From NCBI RefSeq assembly GCF_023283845.1, contig NZ_JAKILC010000005.1, forward strand, positions 124,001 through 188,000: DNA of 64,000 nucleotides. Reading direction: 5' to 3'. This DNA is from Shewanella marinintestina. GTDB lineage: Bacteria > Pseudomonadota > Gammaproteobacteria > Enterobacterales > Shewanellaceae. Below, piece by piece: positions 46,139 through 55,712 of this stretch (position 1 is its first letter; the number at the start of each line of letters is the position of its first letter). The notes under the pieces were generated by a model. That model did not search any database. It was not told where the DNA came from and saw only the letters and a list, made by a program, of their open reading frames with translations. The translations under genes and the position numbers were made by a program.

Positions 46139-46621
46139 ATGAGTATTAAAGACGATTCAGTTGTGCAGTTCAACTACACATTGCGTGATGAGCAGGGCGA
46201 AGTTTTAGAAACTAACGAAGGGTTAGACCCAATTGCTTACTTACATGGCCATGACAACATGATGCCAGGGGTTGAAGATGCTTTAACGGGTAAAGATGTC
46301 GGCGCTAAGTTTTCAGTAACTTTACCTGCAAGTGAAACTTACGGTGAACGAAATGAAGATGCTGAACAGCGTGTTTCTGTAAAACATCTGCAAGGTGCAA
46401 GTGTGTGGAAGCCTGGCATGCGTGCGTTAATTAATACCGATCAAGGTCAACGCCAAGTAACCATCCTTAAAGTGGGTAAATTTATGGCAACGGTTGATGT
46501 AAACCATCCGTTAGCTGGCAGAGAGTTAACTTTTGATTTAGACGTTATCGATGTCCGCGACGCTACCAGTGAAGAGATTGCTCACGGCCACGCACACGGT
46601 AAAGGTGGTCACCACCACTAA
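46139..46621 (+). CDS. SlyD-like FKBP-type peptidyl-prolyl isomerase
   Basis: A 160-aa cytosolic isomerase/chaperone. The FKBP core has VQFNYTLRDEQGEVLETN, PIAYLHGHDNMMPGVEDALT and an inserted-flap region ending in GRELTFDLDVIDVRDA. It ends with a histidine-rich tail, HGHAHGKGGHHH, able to bind Ni(II) or Zn(II) as in SlyD, though shorter than the E. coli tail. It follows the WYL gene after 150 bp and has its own AAGGAA site and terminator. Confidence 0.9.
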   Translation: MSIKDDSVVQFNYTLRDEQGEVLETNEGLDPIAYLHGHDNMMPGVEDALTGKDVGAKFSVTLPASETYGERNEDAEQRVSVKHLQGASVWKPGMRALINTDQGQRQVTILKVGKFMATVDVNHPLAGRELTFDLDVIDVRDATSEEIAHGHAHGKGGHHH

Positions 46622-46651
46622 GTTTTATTCAGTATTTATATACTGTTGATT

Positions 46652-46675
46652 AAGCCCAACGATGTTGGGCTTTTT
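46652..46675 (+). terminator. Terminator after the SlyD-like gene
   Basis: The nine-bp stem AAGCCCAAC / GTTGGGCTT with 3-nt loop is followed by TTT, about 30 bp past the stop. Confidence 0.87.
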
Positions 46676-46716
46676 AATTTTTAGCTGATTTTGTGTTAAT
46701 TAAGAGTCTATAAAGC

Positions 46717-46935
46717 ATGATTATCGCGTTTTCTGCAGGCAAAATTATTCTTACACCTTTTGAAGTTCAGGTGCGCCTTGATAATGGATGCCAGTTATAT
46801 GCCATGGTTGATGATGTGAAGTGTCATGATGATGCGTTGATGTTAGTGGCAGATGCAGGCGCCGTTCGCTGGAATATAAAACTAGATACAAGCGAACAAC
46901 TGCAAGAGATCAAACAAGAGCTAGGTATTGGGTAG
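46717..46935 (+). CDS. DUF3389 family small protein
   Basis: A 72-aa protein matching the DUF3389 pattern known from Vibrio and Shewanella: MIIAFSAGKIILTPFEVQVR, then a beta-rich middle, then VRWNIKLDTSEQLQEIKQEL. Function is unknown. The ribosome site is weak. The next 210 bp (46936-47145) hold no gene I can support. Confidence 0.72.
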   Translation: MIIAFSAGKIILTPFEVQVRLDNGCQLYAMVDDVKCHDDALMLVADAGAVRWNIKLDTSEQLQEIKQELGIG

Positions 46936-47145
46936 AGCGTAAGCGGAAAGATGATTTTGATAAAGTTGTTCGGGGACAATTTTAGCAAGTTAAATTCTGC
47001 CTTAAACGGTGGTTGCACTCAGTAAGTGTAGAATATTTATGTGCGTTATAAACGATCTCCTGTCTAAATGGATGCATTTCGAATATCTATAGCTAGGAGG
47101 TTCACTTGTACAATAATAGAGATAAAAATACATCACTTAGGGAGT

Positions 47146-47887
47146 CTAACTAATAGAATCCTTAAGATTTGTCCCTTTAGGAACGATGCGTGTGGGCTTA
47201 ATCGTGTCATGGCTAAAGTAATTGTGCTGCTTAATATGTTCAAAATTAACCGTAGCTGCCACACCTGGTAGTTGATAGATGCCTTTATGTAACGATAAAG
47301 GTTTGGGTAATTGATAATGCGTTTTTATCTGTTTTAAAACGCTCAACGGACACAGCATCAAATCGAATCAATGTGGTAAATAATCTTAGATCTGCCTTGG
47401 TAAGCTTATTGCTTGTTAAATATTGCGCAGCTTTCAAACTTATCTAACACATCAAAAAGACTATCATACGCATCATGATACGCGGCTTATGTAGTTGCAA
47501 ATCCCGCCCGATAAACGCCATTATTGATATTGGAGTATATAAACTCATTTAACTCATCAATTTGCTGCTGCAAATGGGGAGGATAAAAGTCGTGTTTACT
47601 TGTCGTTACAGAGTTAAACTCATTATTTAGCATACGAATAATTTCTGAATGCTCGTTGCTAACAATTGTCGCCGTATGTTTATCCCAAAGTACTGGAACG
47701 GAAGCCCTACCGTTATAATTTGCATCTGCAATCCAATATACTTGATAAAGATAATCTGCCTGATTTATTGGATCGCTAGTCGCTCACTCAATATGGCTAG
47801 CGAATGTACTTTGCTTTGAGCCTGCAAACTCCCGTCATTAGTTAGTATATGTGGTTCAATCACGGAAACAGTAACAGCGGATTTCAT
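47146..47887 (-). pseudogene. Degraded glutathionyl-hydroquinone reductase (xi-class GST, YqjG-like)
   Basis: Several minus-strand frames spell parts of one YqjG-type protein in order. MKSAVTVSVIEPHILTNDGS (from 47887) corresponds to the ISVSVV-type start of the fold. A frame change follows, then [40 protein letters not shown] and FATT. An in-frame TAA is followed by AAYHDAYDSLFDVLDKFE. Another frame change precedes LTKADLRLFTTLIRFDAVSV, and a final one leads to GIYQLPGVAATVNFEHIKQH and PTRIVPKG, ending at 47146. The N-terminal thioredoxin part with the catalytic CPWAHR-type cysteine is missing. The gene is therefore truncated, frameshifted and interrupted, and cannot make an active enzyme. 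The intact family reduces glutathionyl-hydroquinones. Confidence 0.85.
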
Positions 47888-48010
47888 TCTATTTTTTATA
47901 ACAGGATGAACACAGACTATCGAGATTTACTTACACTGGCCAGTGGGATAACCAGCAAACGACTGGTATGATCGTTCTATCAAAAAATATCTAAATAACA
48001 AGAGAAATAC

Positions 48011-48691
48011 ATGTCTGACTCTATGCTTGAACGTATAACTATTGAACCTAAAGTACCTGCTAAAGCCTGTGTAATTTGGTTGCACGGATTGGGAGATTCT
48101 GGTGCTGGCTTTGCGCCAGTTGTACCTGCATTAGGATTACAGGCCGATCATGCAATTCGTTTTGTTTTCCCTCATGCTCAAGAGCAACCGGTTACAATTA
48201 ACGGCGGCTACGTAATGCGAGCGTGGTATGACATTAAAAGCATGGATCTACACGATCGGGCTGATATGGCTGGCGTAAAACAAAGCGAGCAACAAATTCT
48301 TAGGTTGATAGCAGAGCAGATTTCTAGCGGTATACCAAGTGAAAACATCGTCTTAGCAGGGTTTAGCCAAGGTGGGGTCATGAGTTTGTTTACGGCATTG
48401 AGGTTACAAAAAAAATTAGCTGGAATTATGGCTTTGTCTTGTTATTTACCAAGCGGCGACTCTTTGCCTGATGCGATTACTGATGTAAATCAAACCACGC
48501 CTATTTTACAGCACCACGGTGTTGATGATGAGGTCGTTCCGCTAAATGCTGGCCAAGTTGCCCACCAATTACTTAGCACTGTAGGTTTTAATTGTCAGTG
48601 GCAAGAATATAAGATGGGTCATTCAGTTGTTCCTGAACAGCTTCGCGATATTTCAACTTGGTTACAAACAGTGCTTGATCACGTTAAATAA
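48011..48691 (+). CDS. Carboxylesterase/phospholipase-family alpha/beta hydrolase
   Basis: A 226-aa cytosolic hydrolase of the EstB/acyl-protein-thioesterase-like family. VIWLHGLGDSGAGFAPVVPA forms the oxyanion-hole region. The nucleophile Ser is in LAGFSQGGVMS. GVDDEVVPLN supplies the catalytic Asp and MGHSVVPEQL the His. The length is typical. Substrates would be short acyl esters; the physiological one is unknown. The gene follows a decayed reductase gene on the opposite strand and has its own promoter region. Confidence 0.9.
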   Translation: MSDSMLERITIEPKVPAKACVIWLHGLGDSGAGFAPVVPALGLQADHAIRFVFPHAQEQPVTINGGYVMRAWYDIKSMDLHDRADMAGVKQSEQQILRLIAEQISSGIPSENIVLAGFSQGGVMSLFTALRLQKKLAGIMALSCYLPSGDSLPDAITDVNQTTPILQHHGVDDEVVPLNAGQVAHQLLSTVGFNCQWQEYKMGHSVVPEQLRDISTWLQTVLDHVK

Positions 48692-49063
48692 ATTAATTTG
48701 GTCATATTTTTGTATTTTAAGGGCGATATAAATCTTGTCGCCTCGTTCTGTTATTGAAACAATCTCCCGTAAAAACCACTGTTAGCCAGCTTATTGTTTT
48801 TCCGCAACTTTAATTATTCCCCTTTGAACCCAACTTGCTTATATAGTGATTTAAAAATAAGCATTATTAATCATTGTTTGTTTATAAAGACACCGAATGG
48901 CATAAATTGTATATAAAAGAGTCGTTTAGATCACGATGTGTAATAAATGTGACACAATTTCTGCCTAAGCTTTGCTAAGATGTCGTCCAGCAAAAGGAAA
49001 TGATGCTTTTTGCTAAACAATTAATAAAACGAATTATAAAAAATAATCAAGGGGTTGATTGTA

Positions 49064-50848
49064 ATGAAAAAGACTTTACTGAAAGGATTAGTGGCTACAG
49101 CAGTTGTTAGTGCATTAACGGCATGTGGTGGCGATAATAAGGACGATTTTAAGCACGTTTCAGATGCTTGTGTGGCAGCTGGCGCTGATTGTACCTTTTT
49201 CACCGTAATCCATACTAACGATAACCACGGTCGTTTCTGGCAAAATAAAGATGGCGAATACGGTATGGCTGCACGTAAAACTGCAATCGACAGTATCCGT
49301 GATGAGGTTGAGCGTGCAGGTGGTGATACTATTTTGCTATCTGGTGGTGATATCAACACTGGTGTACCTGAATCAGATATGCAAGATGCTGTGCCTGACT
49401 TTATCGGTATGGGATTGTTGGGCTATGATGCTATGGCTGTGGGCAACCATGAATTTGATAACCCATTATCTGTACTTGATATGCAAGCAAACATCGCAAA
49501 ATTCCCAATGCTTGCTGCAAACATCTATAAAAAAGATAGCGAAGGAAATCCAACTCAGGAACGTTACTTTGAACCGTACCGAGTGTTTGAAATTAACGGC
49601 CTAAAAGTCGCTATCATAGGTTTTACTACTGTTGATACCCCAAAAGTTGTTAGTCCTGATAACGTTGCAAGCTTGCATTTCACTGATCCTAAAGCTGAAC
49701 TTCAAACTGTTATGGCAGAAATCGAAGCTAATGAAACAGTTGATATGGTCTTTGCTCTAACGCACATGGGTCATTACGCAAATGGTGAACACGGCACTGA
49801 AGCACCTGGCGACGTTAAGTTAGCTCGCTCTTTAGCTGGCACTCCATTTGACGGTAAACTCCAAGCCATTATTGGTGGCCACTCTCAAAATCCAGTTTGT
49901 ATGGAAGGTGATGGCTATGCTGACTTCAAACCTGGTGACGAATGTAAGCCAGATGAGCAAAACGGTACTTTCATCATGCAAGCACATGAGTGGGGCAAGT
50001 ATGTAGGCCGTGCTGACTTTGAATACATCAATGGTGAATTGTCGCTTGCAAGTTACAAGTTAATCCCTATCAATCTTAAAGAAGAAAATGAAAACGAAGA
50101 ACTTGTTTTCATTACTGAAGAGATTGAACAAGACCAACTAGTTATCGATGCGCTGCAACATTATCAAGATCTTGGCCAAGAGTTACTTGATGTGGATATC
50201 TCAAGCACTGACGGTAAGCTTGAAGGAGATCGTAATGTTGTTCGTGCAGAGCAAACTAACCTAGGTCAGTTATTAACTCGCGCATATGCTGATTGGGTTA
50301 CTGCGAACTTCGACTCAACTGTTGATTTTGGTGTGATGAACTCTGGTGGTATTCGTGATTCAATTGCTGAAGGTACAATTTCTTACCGTGACGTGTTAAC
50401 TGTTCAGCCATTTGCAAATGACGTGGCTTTTGTCACCATGACAGGTGCTGAAGTTCAAGATTACCTTGCAAACGTTGCCCTTAAAACCGGTGGTGGTATG
50501 GCTCAGTTACACCCAATGGAAATGAATGTTACTTGTGACGCTGTTGAGATTGACCCAGACGCAACTTCAGCAGATATCGTAGAGATTTTATCTCTAGGTG
50601 GACGCGACTTTAACCTAACCGATAACTACACTTTCTCATTGATTAACTTCAGTGCAAAAGGTGGCGATGATTACCCTGTAGTGACTGCTCACGCTAACTA
50701 CATCGATACTCAACGTAGTGATGCATCAGTATTACGTGAATACTTCGAGAAAAACCCAAGCATTAAAGTGGCTGAATACGCGCCAGCTAATGGCGGCCAC
50801 CCTAAGTTTTTCCGTGGTGGTTCGGAAGTTAAGAGTTGTGCTAAATAA
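49064..50848 (+). CDS. UshA-like 5'-nucleotidase/metallophosphatase lipoprotein
   Basis: A 594-aa envelope enzyme that hydrolyses nucleotides and possibly UDP-sugars. Lipobox LTACG (Cys about residue 22) marks a lipoprotein, unlike soluble E. coli UshA. The N-terminal metallophosphoesterase domain has FFTVIHTNDNHGRFW, LLSGGDINTGVPES and AVGNHEFDNP with the metal ligands, plus FALTHMGHYANGEHG and IGGHSQNPVC. The C-terminal 5'-nucleotidase domain has DFGVMNSGGIRDSI and the substrate region FSLINFSAKGGDDYPV. ATG 49064 has AAGGGG upstream; a TTG three codons earlier is less likely. The 370 bp upstream (48692-49063) show CRP-half-site-like TGTGA and TCACG but no properly spaced box. Confidence 0.9.
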   Translation: MKKTLLKGLVATAVVSALTACGGDNKDDFKHVSDACVAAGADCTFFTVIHTNDNHGRFWQNKDGEYGMAARKTAIDSIRDEVERAGGDTILLSGGDINTGVPESDMQDAVPDFIGMGLLGYDAMAVGNHEFDNPLSVLDMQANIAKFPMLAANIYKKDSEGNPTQERYFEPYRVFEINGLKVAIIGFTTVDTPKVVSPDNVASLHFTDPKAELQTVMAEIEANETVDMVFALTHMGHYANGEHGTEAPGDVKLARSLAGTPFDGKLQAIIGGHSQNPVCMEGDGYADFKPGDECKPDEQNGTFIMQAHEWGKYVGRADFEYINGELSLASYKLIPINLKEENENEELVFITEEIEQDQLVIDALQHYQDLGQELLDVDISSTDGKLEGDRNVVRAEQTNLGQLLTRAYADWVTANFDSTVDFGVMNSGGIRDSIAEGTISYRDVLTVQPFANDVAFVTMTGAEVQDYLANVALKTGGGMAQLHPMEMNVTCDAVEIDPDATSADIVEILSLGGRDFNLTDNYTFSLINFSAKGGDDYPVVTAHANYIDTQRSDASVLREYFEKNPSIKVAEYAPANGGHPKFFRGGSEVKSCAK

Positions 50849-50937
50849 TTCGCTAAATTAGTTTAACAATCATAGTAAGTAAGGTTAAATCGTTCGGTAT
50901 TAATCAAGTGATTTAACAACTAAAACTATGTTCTATA

Positions 50938-50972
50938 AAATCCAGTACAGGCTAAGTCTGTGCTGGATTTTT
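50938..50972 (+). terminator. Terminator after the 5'-nucleotidase gene
   Basis: A 13-bp stem with one G-T wobble (AAATCCAGTACAG with CTGTGCTGGATTT), followed by TT, about 90 bp past the stop. Confidence 0.78.
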
Positions 50973-51045
50973 AGTTTTTACCTACCCTGCAGTCGAATGT
51001 ATAACTCAGCTGAATTTTATCGGAATAAACAAATAATTTAATTTT

Positions 51046-51076
51046 CCCTTGAAAAGCTTAAAGCTCATCCATATAT
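51046..51076 (+). promoter_or_regulatory. Sigma-32 heat-shock promoter of the Hsp20 gene
   Basis: The -35 element CCCTTGAAA (51046-51054) and -10 element CCATATAT (51069-51076) with 14-nt spacing match the RpoH consensus. Transcription would begin near 51083, leaving a leader of about 150 nt. Confidence 0.82.
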
Positions 51077-51083
51077 AGATGAT

Positions 51084-51233
51084 AAGGTCGCTCAATGAGG
51101 ACCTTACAAGATATCTAAATACTGTGCCTTCGGGGCAGGATTTAGAGAGGAAGTGTAATTACGCTTCAATAATGGTGCGATATCAGTCGGCCAACTTACT
51201 TTTAAATATATTGCTTAACACAAGGATATACCC
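51084..51233 (+). promoter_or_regulatory. ROSE-like RNA thermometer in the Hsp20 leader
   Basis: The leader can form a chain of hairpins. The first is AAGGTC-g-CTC / GAG-GACCTT (51084-51105). The second is TGCC / GGCA (51125-51137) with a TTCGG loop. The third is GAAGTG / CGCTTC (51150-51167). In the last, UAUAUUGCUU (51207-51216) pairs with the Shine-Dalgarno segment AAGGAUAUA (51222-51230), leaving one bulged G in UUGCU. The U(U/C)GCU anti-SD with a bulged G is the defining feature of ROSE elements, which melt on heating and expose the ribosome site. Confidence 0.75.
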
Positions 51234-51674
51234 ATGAGAAATTATGACCTTACTCCACTATACCGCAGCGCAATTGGTTTTGACCGTTTAGCACAACTTG
51301 CAGAGCATGCGGCGTCTAATAAAGGTAATTCTGGTTACCCACCGTACAATATCGAACTAATTAATGAACATCGCTATCGCATTACGATGGCTGTTGCTGG
51401 CTTTTCTATGGAAGAGCTCGATATCACAAGCGAAGGTGACAAGTTATTAGTTAAGGGCACAAAAGCGGAAGAGAAAGAAGACCGTAAATACCTTTATCAA
51501 GGGATAGCAGAGCGTGGATTTGAGCGTACTTTCCAGCTAGCCGATTACGTAACTGTTATTGGTGCCAATTTAGAAAACGGCTTATTGAATATTGATCTTA
51601 AACGTGAGATCCCAGAAGCGATGAAACCAAGAAAAATAGAAATTGGTCGTTCACGCTTAATCGATGGTGAGTAA
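51234..51674 (+). CDS. ibpA: Small heat-shock protein Hsp20, IbpA-like
   Basis: A 146-aa holdase that binds unfolding proteins. It starts [20 protein letters not shown] and has [20 protein letters not shown] at the entry to the alpha-crystallin domain. That domain then continues with [15 protein letters not shown] and [20 protein letters not shown], and a late [13 protein letters not shown]. The C-terminal PRKIEIG holds the I-X-I-type tail. Expression should be controlled twice: sigma-32 transcription and a ROSE-like thermometer in the leader. It is monocistronic and shares a terminator with ilvH. Confidence 0.93.
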   Translation: MRNYDLTPLYRSAIGFDRLAQLAEHAASNKGNSGYPPYNIELINEHRYRITMAVAGFSMEELDITSEGDKLLVKGTKAEEKEDRKYLYQGIAERGFERTFQLADYVTVIGANLENGLLNIDLKREIPEAMKPRKIEIGRSRLIDGE

Positions 51675-51724
51675 ATCAAAGCGTGATGCCTAGATAACAA
51701 CCCCACAGATTGATAGAGAAGAAT

Positions 51725-51751
51725 AAAAAAGGGAGCCAATGGCTCCCTTTT
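51725..51751. terminator. Bidirectional terminator between the Hsp20 and ilvH genes
   Basis: The stem AAAAGGGAGCC (51727-51737) / GGCTCCCTTTT (51741-51751) with 3-nt loop lies between convergent genes. Confidence 0.88.
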
Positions 51752-51789
51752 ACAATTTCAATAATCGATTCAGTTACTGATTTAGCCGT

Positions 51790-52284
51790 TTAAGCTTTCA
51801 TTGCTTTTTCACCGCGAGCAAGACCCACAACACCTGAACGTGAGATCTCCACAACTTTAGTAACATCCCCTAGAGCTGCAATACAAGCATCAAGCTTTTC
51901 AGTGGTACCTATGAGCTGCACGGTGTAAAGGCTTTGAGTTACGTCTACAATTTGACCGCGAAAAATATCGGCTAAGCGCTTAACTTCTTCACGATTTTCG
52001 CCGTGTGCTTTGACCTTAATTAACGCAAGCTCTCGTTCGATATGCGCAGACTCTGTGATGTTAGAGACTTTAAGAACATCAATGAGCTTATGCAGTTGTT
52101 TCTCTATTTGTTCTAACACATACTCGTCAGCATTAACTGTTACCGTTAAACGCGATAAAGTCATATCTTCGGTCGGTGCAACGGTTAATGTTTCAATGTT
52201 ATATCCGCGTTGCGAAAATAGACCAACAACTCGTGATAGTGCACCGGGCTGGTTTTCAAGTAATACACATATAATCCGACGCAT
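51790..52284 (-). CDS. ilvH: Acetolactate synthase III small (regulatory) subunit
   Basis: A 164-aa regulatory subunit that activates the catalytic subunit and confers valine inhibition. The N-terminal ACT domain reads [20 protein letters not shown], then GLFSQRGYNIETLTVAPTED. EQIEKQLHKLIDVLKVSN follows, and FRGQIVDVTQSLYTVQLIGT lies in the C-terminal half, which ends GVVGLARGEKAM. The frame extends nine codons further upstream, but the family starts at this ATG (52284), which overlaps the ilvI stop as TAATG, implying translational coupling. Confidence 0.94.
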   Translation of the reverse strand: MRRIICVLLENQPGALSRVVGLFSQRGYNIETLTVAPTEDMTLSRLTVTVNADEYVLEQIEKQLHKLIDVLKVSNITESAHIERELALIKVKAHGENREEVKRLADIFRGQIVDVTQSLYTVQLIGTTEKLDACIAALGDVTKVVEISRSGVVGLARGEKAMKA

Positions 52285-54005
52285 TAGCTTTTCTCCGTTT
52301 TGCTCAGCCACATTTCATTCATTGCGCCACCACGGATCTGCATTGGGTGAACGTGCTCAGTTTCATCTACGTGAATATCCATAAACACCAGCTTATCTTT
52401 CATATTGATGGCTTTTTTAAGGCCTTCTTCTAATTCTGCTGGGTTACTGATTGTCATTCCAACATGGCCATAGGCTTCAGATATTTTTGCAAAGTCGGGG
52501 ACAGAATCCATATAGGATTGTGAATGACGGCCTGCATAAATCATATCTTGCCATTGCTTAACCATTCCTAAGAAATGATTGTTTAAGTTAATAATAATCA
52601 CAGGAATATCATATTGCAGAGCCGTTGATAGTTCCTGAATATTCATTTGAATAGAGCCATCGCCGGTGACGCAAATAACAGTCTCTTCGGGCATAGCCAG
52701 TTTAACACCTAAGGCAGCAGGCAAACCAAAGCCCATGGTGCCGAGACCGCCAGAGTTTATCCAACGGCGGGGCTTATTAAACGGATAATAAAGTGCGGCA
52801 AACATTTGGTGTTGGCCCACATCAGATGCAACGTAAGCATCACCATTGGTTAGCTTATGAACTGCTTCAATGACTTGTTGTGGTTTGATTTTTTTATCAT
52901 TGGTTGAGTATTTAAGACTATCAACGGCACGCCAAGTAGCGATATCGCTCCACCATTGATCGTTTGCAGCCGCATCCGTAATTTCGTAGTCGTTTGCTTC
53001 TATTTGCTTGAGCATATCATCTAAGATTTTTTCAGCAGAGCCTACTATTGGAATGTCTACTCGAATAGTTTTGGAGATCGAAGAAGGATCTATATCGATA
53101 TGTAGAATTTTGGCATTCGGGCAATATTTTTCGACATTGTTGGTGGTGCGATCATCAAACCGTACCCCAATACCGAAAATTAAATCACTGTTGTGCATTG
53201 TCATATTGGCTTCATAGCAGCCATGCATGCCTAGCATTCCAACACTGTTTTTATGAGTGCCGGGGAATGCGCCTAAACCCATGAGCGTGCTAACCACAGG
53301 AATATGTAGTTTTTCAGATAAAGCGAGAATCTGTGCATCGCAAGCTGATATTACTGCGCCGCCACCAACATAAAGAACTGGCTTTTTAGCATTTAATAAA
53401 GCTTGTAAGCCACGACGAATCTGGCCTTTATGGCCCGATGTCGTTGGGTTATATGAACGCATGCTGATATCTTCTGGATATTGATAGTCATGCAAAATAG
53501 CAGGATTCATACAATCTTTAGGGATATCGATAACAACAGGGCCGGGACGGCCACTAGCTGCGATATAAAATGCTTTTTTAAGGATTGCTGGAATATCTTT
53601 AGGATCGGTGACTAAGAAACTATGTTTCACTACAGGTCGCGAAATACCAATCATATCGCACTCTTGAAACGCATCATTACCGATAAGGTTACTTGGGACT
53701 TGCCCAGAGATAACAACTAGTGGTATTGAATCCATATAAGCCGTTGCAATACCTGTGATGGTATTAGTGGCTCCAGGTCCAGACGTAACGAGTACAACAC
53801 CGACTTCGCCGGTTGCACGCGCATACCCATCGGCCATATGGACTGCAGCTTGTTCATGGCGAACTAGAATATGTTCAATATTAGACTTTTCATGTAGGGC
53901 ATCGTAGATATCCAGCACAGAGCCGCCTGGATAACCAAAAATATGTTTTACACCCTCATCAATAAGAGAACGGACGACCATGCTGGCGCCTGATAGCTTC
54001 TCCAT
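52284..54005 (-). CDS. ilvI: Acetolactate synthase III large (catalytic) subunit
   Basis: A 573-aa thiamine-diphosphate enzyme for the first common step of valine, leucine and isoleucine synthesis. The catalytic Glu is in [20 protein letters not shown]. The FAD-region middle domain includes [20 protein letters not shown]. The ThDP/Mg motif is [20 protein letters not shown], closing at [14 protein letters not shown]. It is first in the ilvI-ilvH operon. I searched the 470-bp upstream interval for a branched-chain-rich leader peptide and attenuator and found none. Confidence 0.95.
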   Translation of the reverse strand: MEKLSGASMVVRSLIDEGVKHIFGYPGGSVLDIYDALHEKSNIEHILVRHEQAAVHMADGYARATGEVGVVLVTSGPGATNTITGIATAYMDSIPLVVISGQVPSNLIGNDAFQECDMIGISRPVVKHSFLVTDPKDIPAILKKAFYIAASGRPGPVVIDIPKDCMNPAILHDYQYPEDISMRSYNPTTSGHKGQIRRGLQALLNAKKPVLYVGGGAVISACDAQILALSEKLHIPVVSTLMGLGAFPGTHKNSVGMLGMHGCYEANMTMHNSDLIFGIGVRFDDRTTNNVEKYCPNAKILHIDIDPSSISKTIRVDIPIVGSAEKILDDMLKQIEANDYEITDAAANDQWWSDIATWRAVDSLKYSTNDKKIKPQQVIEAVHKLTNGDAYVASDVGQHQMFAALYYPFNKPRRWINSGGLGTMGFGLPAALGVKLAMPEETVICVTGDGSIQMNIQELSTALQYDIPVIIINLNNHFLGMVKQWQDMIYAGRHSQSYMDSVPDFAKISEAYGHVGMTISNPAELEEGLKKAINMKDKLVFMDIHVDETEHVHPMQIRGGAMNEMWLSKTEKS

Positions 54006-54334
54006 AGTATTTCCTCATAAGTTACCGCGACGTATGCAGTATCTTGATACAGCGACGGTAATCGCTCTAATAATTAAGCTAAGACGGTAATCTTCGCTCA
54101 CGAAATGCCATAATAATCTTAGGAAAAATTATCGTTTGCAAAATATTGCTCGGCAAACATTCAATATGAATGTATTTTCATCATATAAAACCCAAAAGTT
54201 ATTTCAAGCGATTTTAGACAAAAACTGTTCTGGTTGAAGAATATTCATTATTGAATAGGGAATAGTATATAAAAGCAGCGACAACGGTTCGGAGAACTCT
54301 GTGAATTTGGCCGACTTAGGTATTGGGGATTAAA

Positions 54335-54366
54335 CCACTAAGCATTAGTGACTTAATGCTTAGTGG
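54335..54366. terminator. Hairpin downstream of the bcr-like gene
   Basis: Perfect 12-bp arms CCACTAAGCATT (54335-54346) and AATGCTTAGTGG (54355-54366) with an 8-nt loop. In the minus direction GGTTTAAT follows, a weak terminator tail. The same 54006-54479 interval also has a GCTTTGC/GCAAAGC hairpin at 54402-54420 and a palindrome AGCTCATGAGCT at 54418-54429; no gene is visible in it. Confidence 0.6.
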
Positions 54367-54479
54367 CTGGTTGCTGTCGATTATGAGTGCAGAGATTGCT
54401 TGCTTTGCTTGATGCAAAGCTCATGAGCTTATCATGATTAAGGAGCAATACTGCTTAATTGGTAATTTAGCATGTAATG

Positions 54480-55712
54480 TTACTCTTCGATAATCACAGC
54501 CGCTGGTTCATGCCGACTCATGAATTGACATAAACCCACGAGTATTACTGCCGACAACATTAGTGCCGAAAATGGTACCGCTGTACCAGTATAAAATAGC
54601 GCCAATAACGGACCTGCTAATGCACCAAATCCAAAGCGTAATGTACCGATAACGGCAGTTGCAGTACCGGTTTCTTTTTGAAATTTCATTAATACAATGG
54701 CGTCAGCATTTACCGACATGACTCCTAAACAAGCCATTAGTGGAAGTAACATGGCAACCGTAAACATGTAGTTAAGGCTTAATAGATTAACGGTTAACAG
54801 CGCAATACCGGCAATGGCACCAAAAAAGGTTGCTACCTTTAACATGCGTTTGGAGCCATAGCGACCAACAATCCGACTATTAACAACGTTTGCGAGCATT
54901 AATGCGCCGACGTTAGTACTAAATAGTATGGCAAAAAGTGATTTATCTAAACCGAATACTTCCATATACACAAATGGTGAAGCGGTTAGATAACAAAAGA
55001 AAGCAAAAGAAGTTAACACACCACTGGCAATGTTTAGCTTCACGCCTTTTTTGGTAAACACTGTGGCATAAGCACCAAAAAATGTTTGAGTACTGCGATT
55101 ACTATTGTCTTTATCGCTCGGCATTTTAAGTTTAAGGCTGACCAAAAGTAATAATACAAACGCATAGAAAGCCAAAATAAAGAAGATTAAATGCCAGTCA
55201 CCTAGCTCTAGGATTAGACTACCGATACTTGGGGCAATTAAAGGTGCCAACATCATAATCAGACTAACGTAAGACATACCTTTTGCGGTATTTTTACCGT
55301 AAAGTTCCTTGATATACCCTGGTACGACAACAGTTGCTGCTGCGCCGATAAATGCCTGAATAAATCTGATTGCTAAGAAGCTCTCTATTGTGGTGACAAA
55401 AGCTAAGCTTAAACTTGTGAACATAAAACCGCTAAGGCCGATTAGCACTAACCTTTTTCGTCCAAATCTATCGGCTAGAGGACCGAAGCACAGCATACCT
55501 AATGCGTAACCGCCTAAATATAAACTTAGCGATTGTTGCACTAAAGTAATATCGGTATTGAAGCTCGTAGCTAGGGTTGCCATTGCGGGTAGATACATAT
55601 CAATGGCAAGGGGAGTGATAGCCACAATTGCAGACAGCATTGGGATCAGGAGGGCGAGGCTGGCACCAAAAGGATATTTCTGCTTGCTTTGACTATTGGG
55701 AGAATTGTTCAA
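54480..55712 (-). CDS. Bcr/CflA family drug-efflux MFS transporter
   Basis: A 410-aa inner-membrane proton antiporter with 12 hydrophobic segments. It carries ITPLAIDMYLPAMATLATSF in TM1, QQSLSLYLGGYALGMLCFGPLADRFGRKRLVL (MFS motif A region, given here over TM2-loop), and FIGAAATVVVPGY in TM5, the drug/H+ antiporter position. The Bcr/CflA group exports chloramphenicol, bicyclomycin and similar compounds; substrates here are unknown. Start is TTG behind GAGG. A hairpin lies downstream. Confidence 0.88.
   Translation of the reverse strand: MNNSPNSQSKQKYPFGASLALLIPMLSAIVAITPLAIDMYLPAMATLATSFNTDITLVQQSLSLYLGGYALGMLCFGPLADRFGRKRLVLIGLSGFMFTSLSLAFVTTIESFLAIRFIQAFIGAAATVVVPGYIKELYGKNTAKGMSYVSLIMMLAPLIAPSIGSLILELGDWHLIFFILAFYAFVLLLLVSLKLKMPSDKDNSNRSTQTFFGAYATVFTKKGVKLNIASGVLTSFAFFCYLTASPFVYMEVFGLDKSLFAILFSTNVGALMLANVVNSRIVGRYGSKRMLKVATFFGAIAGIALLTVNLLSLNYMFTVAMLLPLMACLGVMSVNADAIVLMKFQKETGTATAVIGTLRFGFGALAGPLLALFYTGTAVPFSALMLSAVILVGLCQFMSRHEPAAVIIEE

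Noticed and set aside
47068..47271. Plus-strand frame opposite the reductase pseudogene
   Set aside because: It is the complement of the conserved C-terminal fragment of the pseudogene.
48925..48960. Possible CRP site before the 5'-nucleotidase gene
   Set aside because: TGTGA and TCACG half-sites are present but in the wrong order and spacing for a CRP box.
54006..54260. Leader peptide/attenuator before ilvI
   Set aside because: No short frame rich in Leu, Val or Ile and no terminator/antiterminator pair; the only short frame has none of the expected codon runs.
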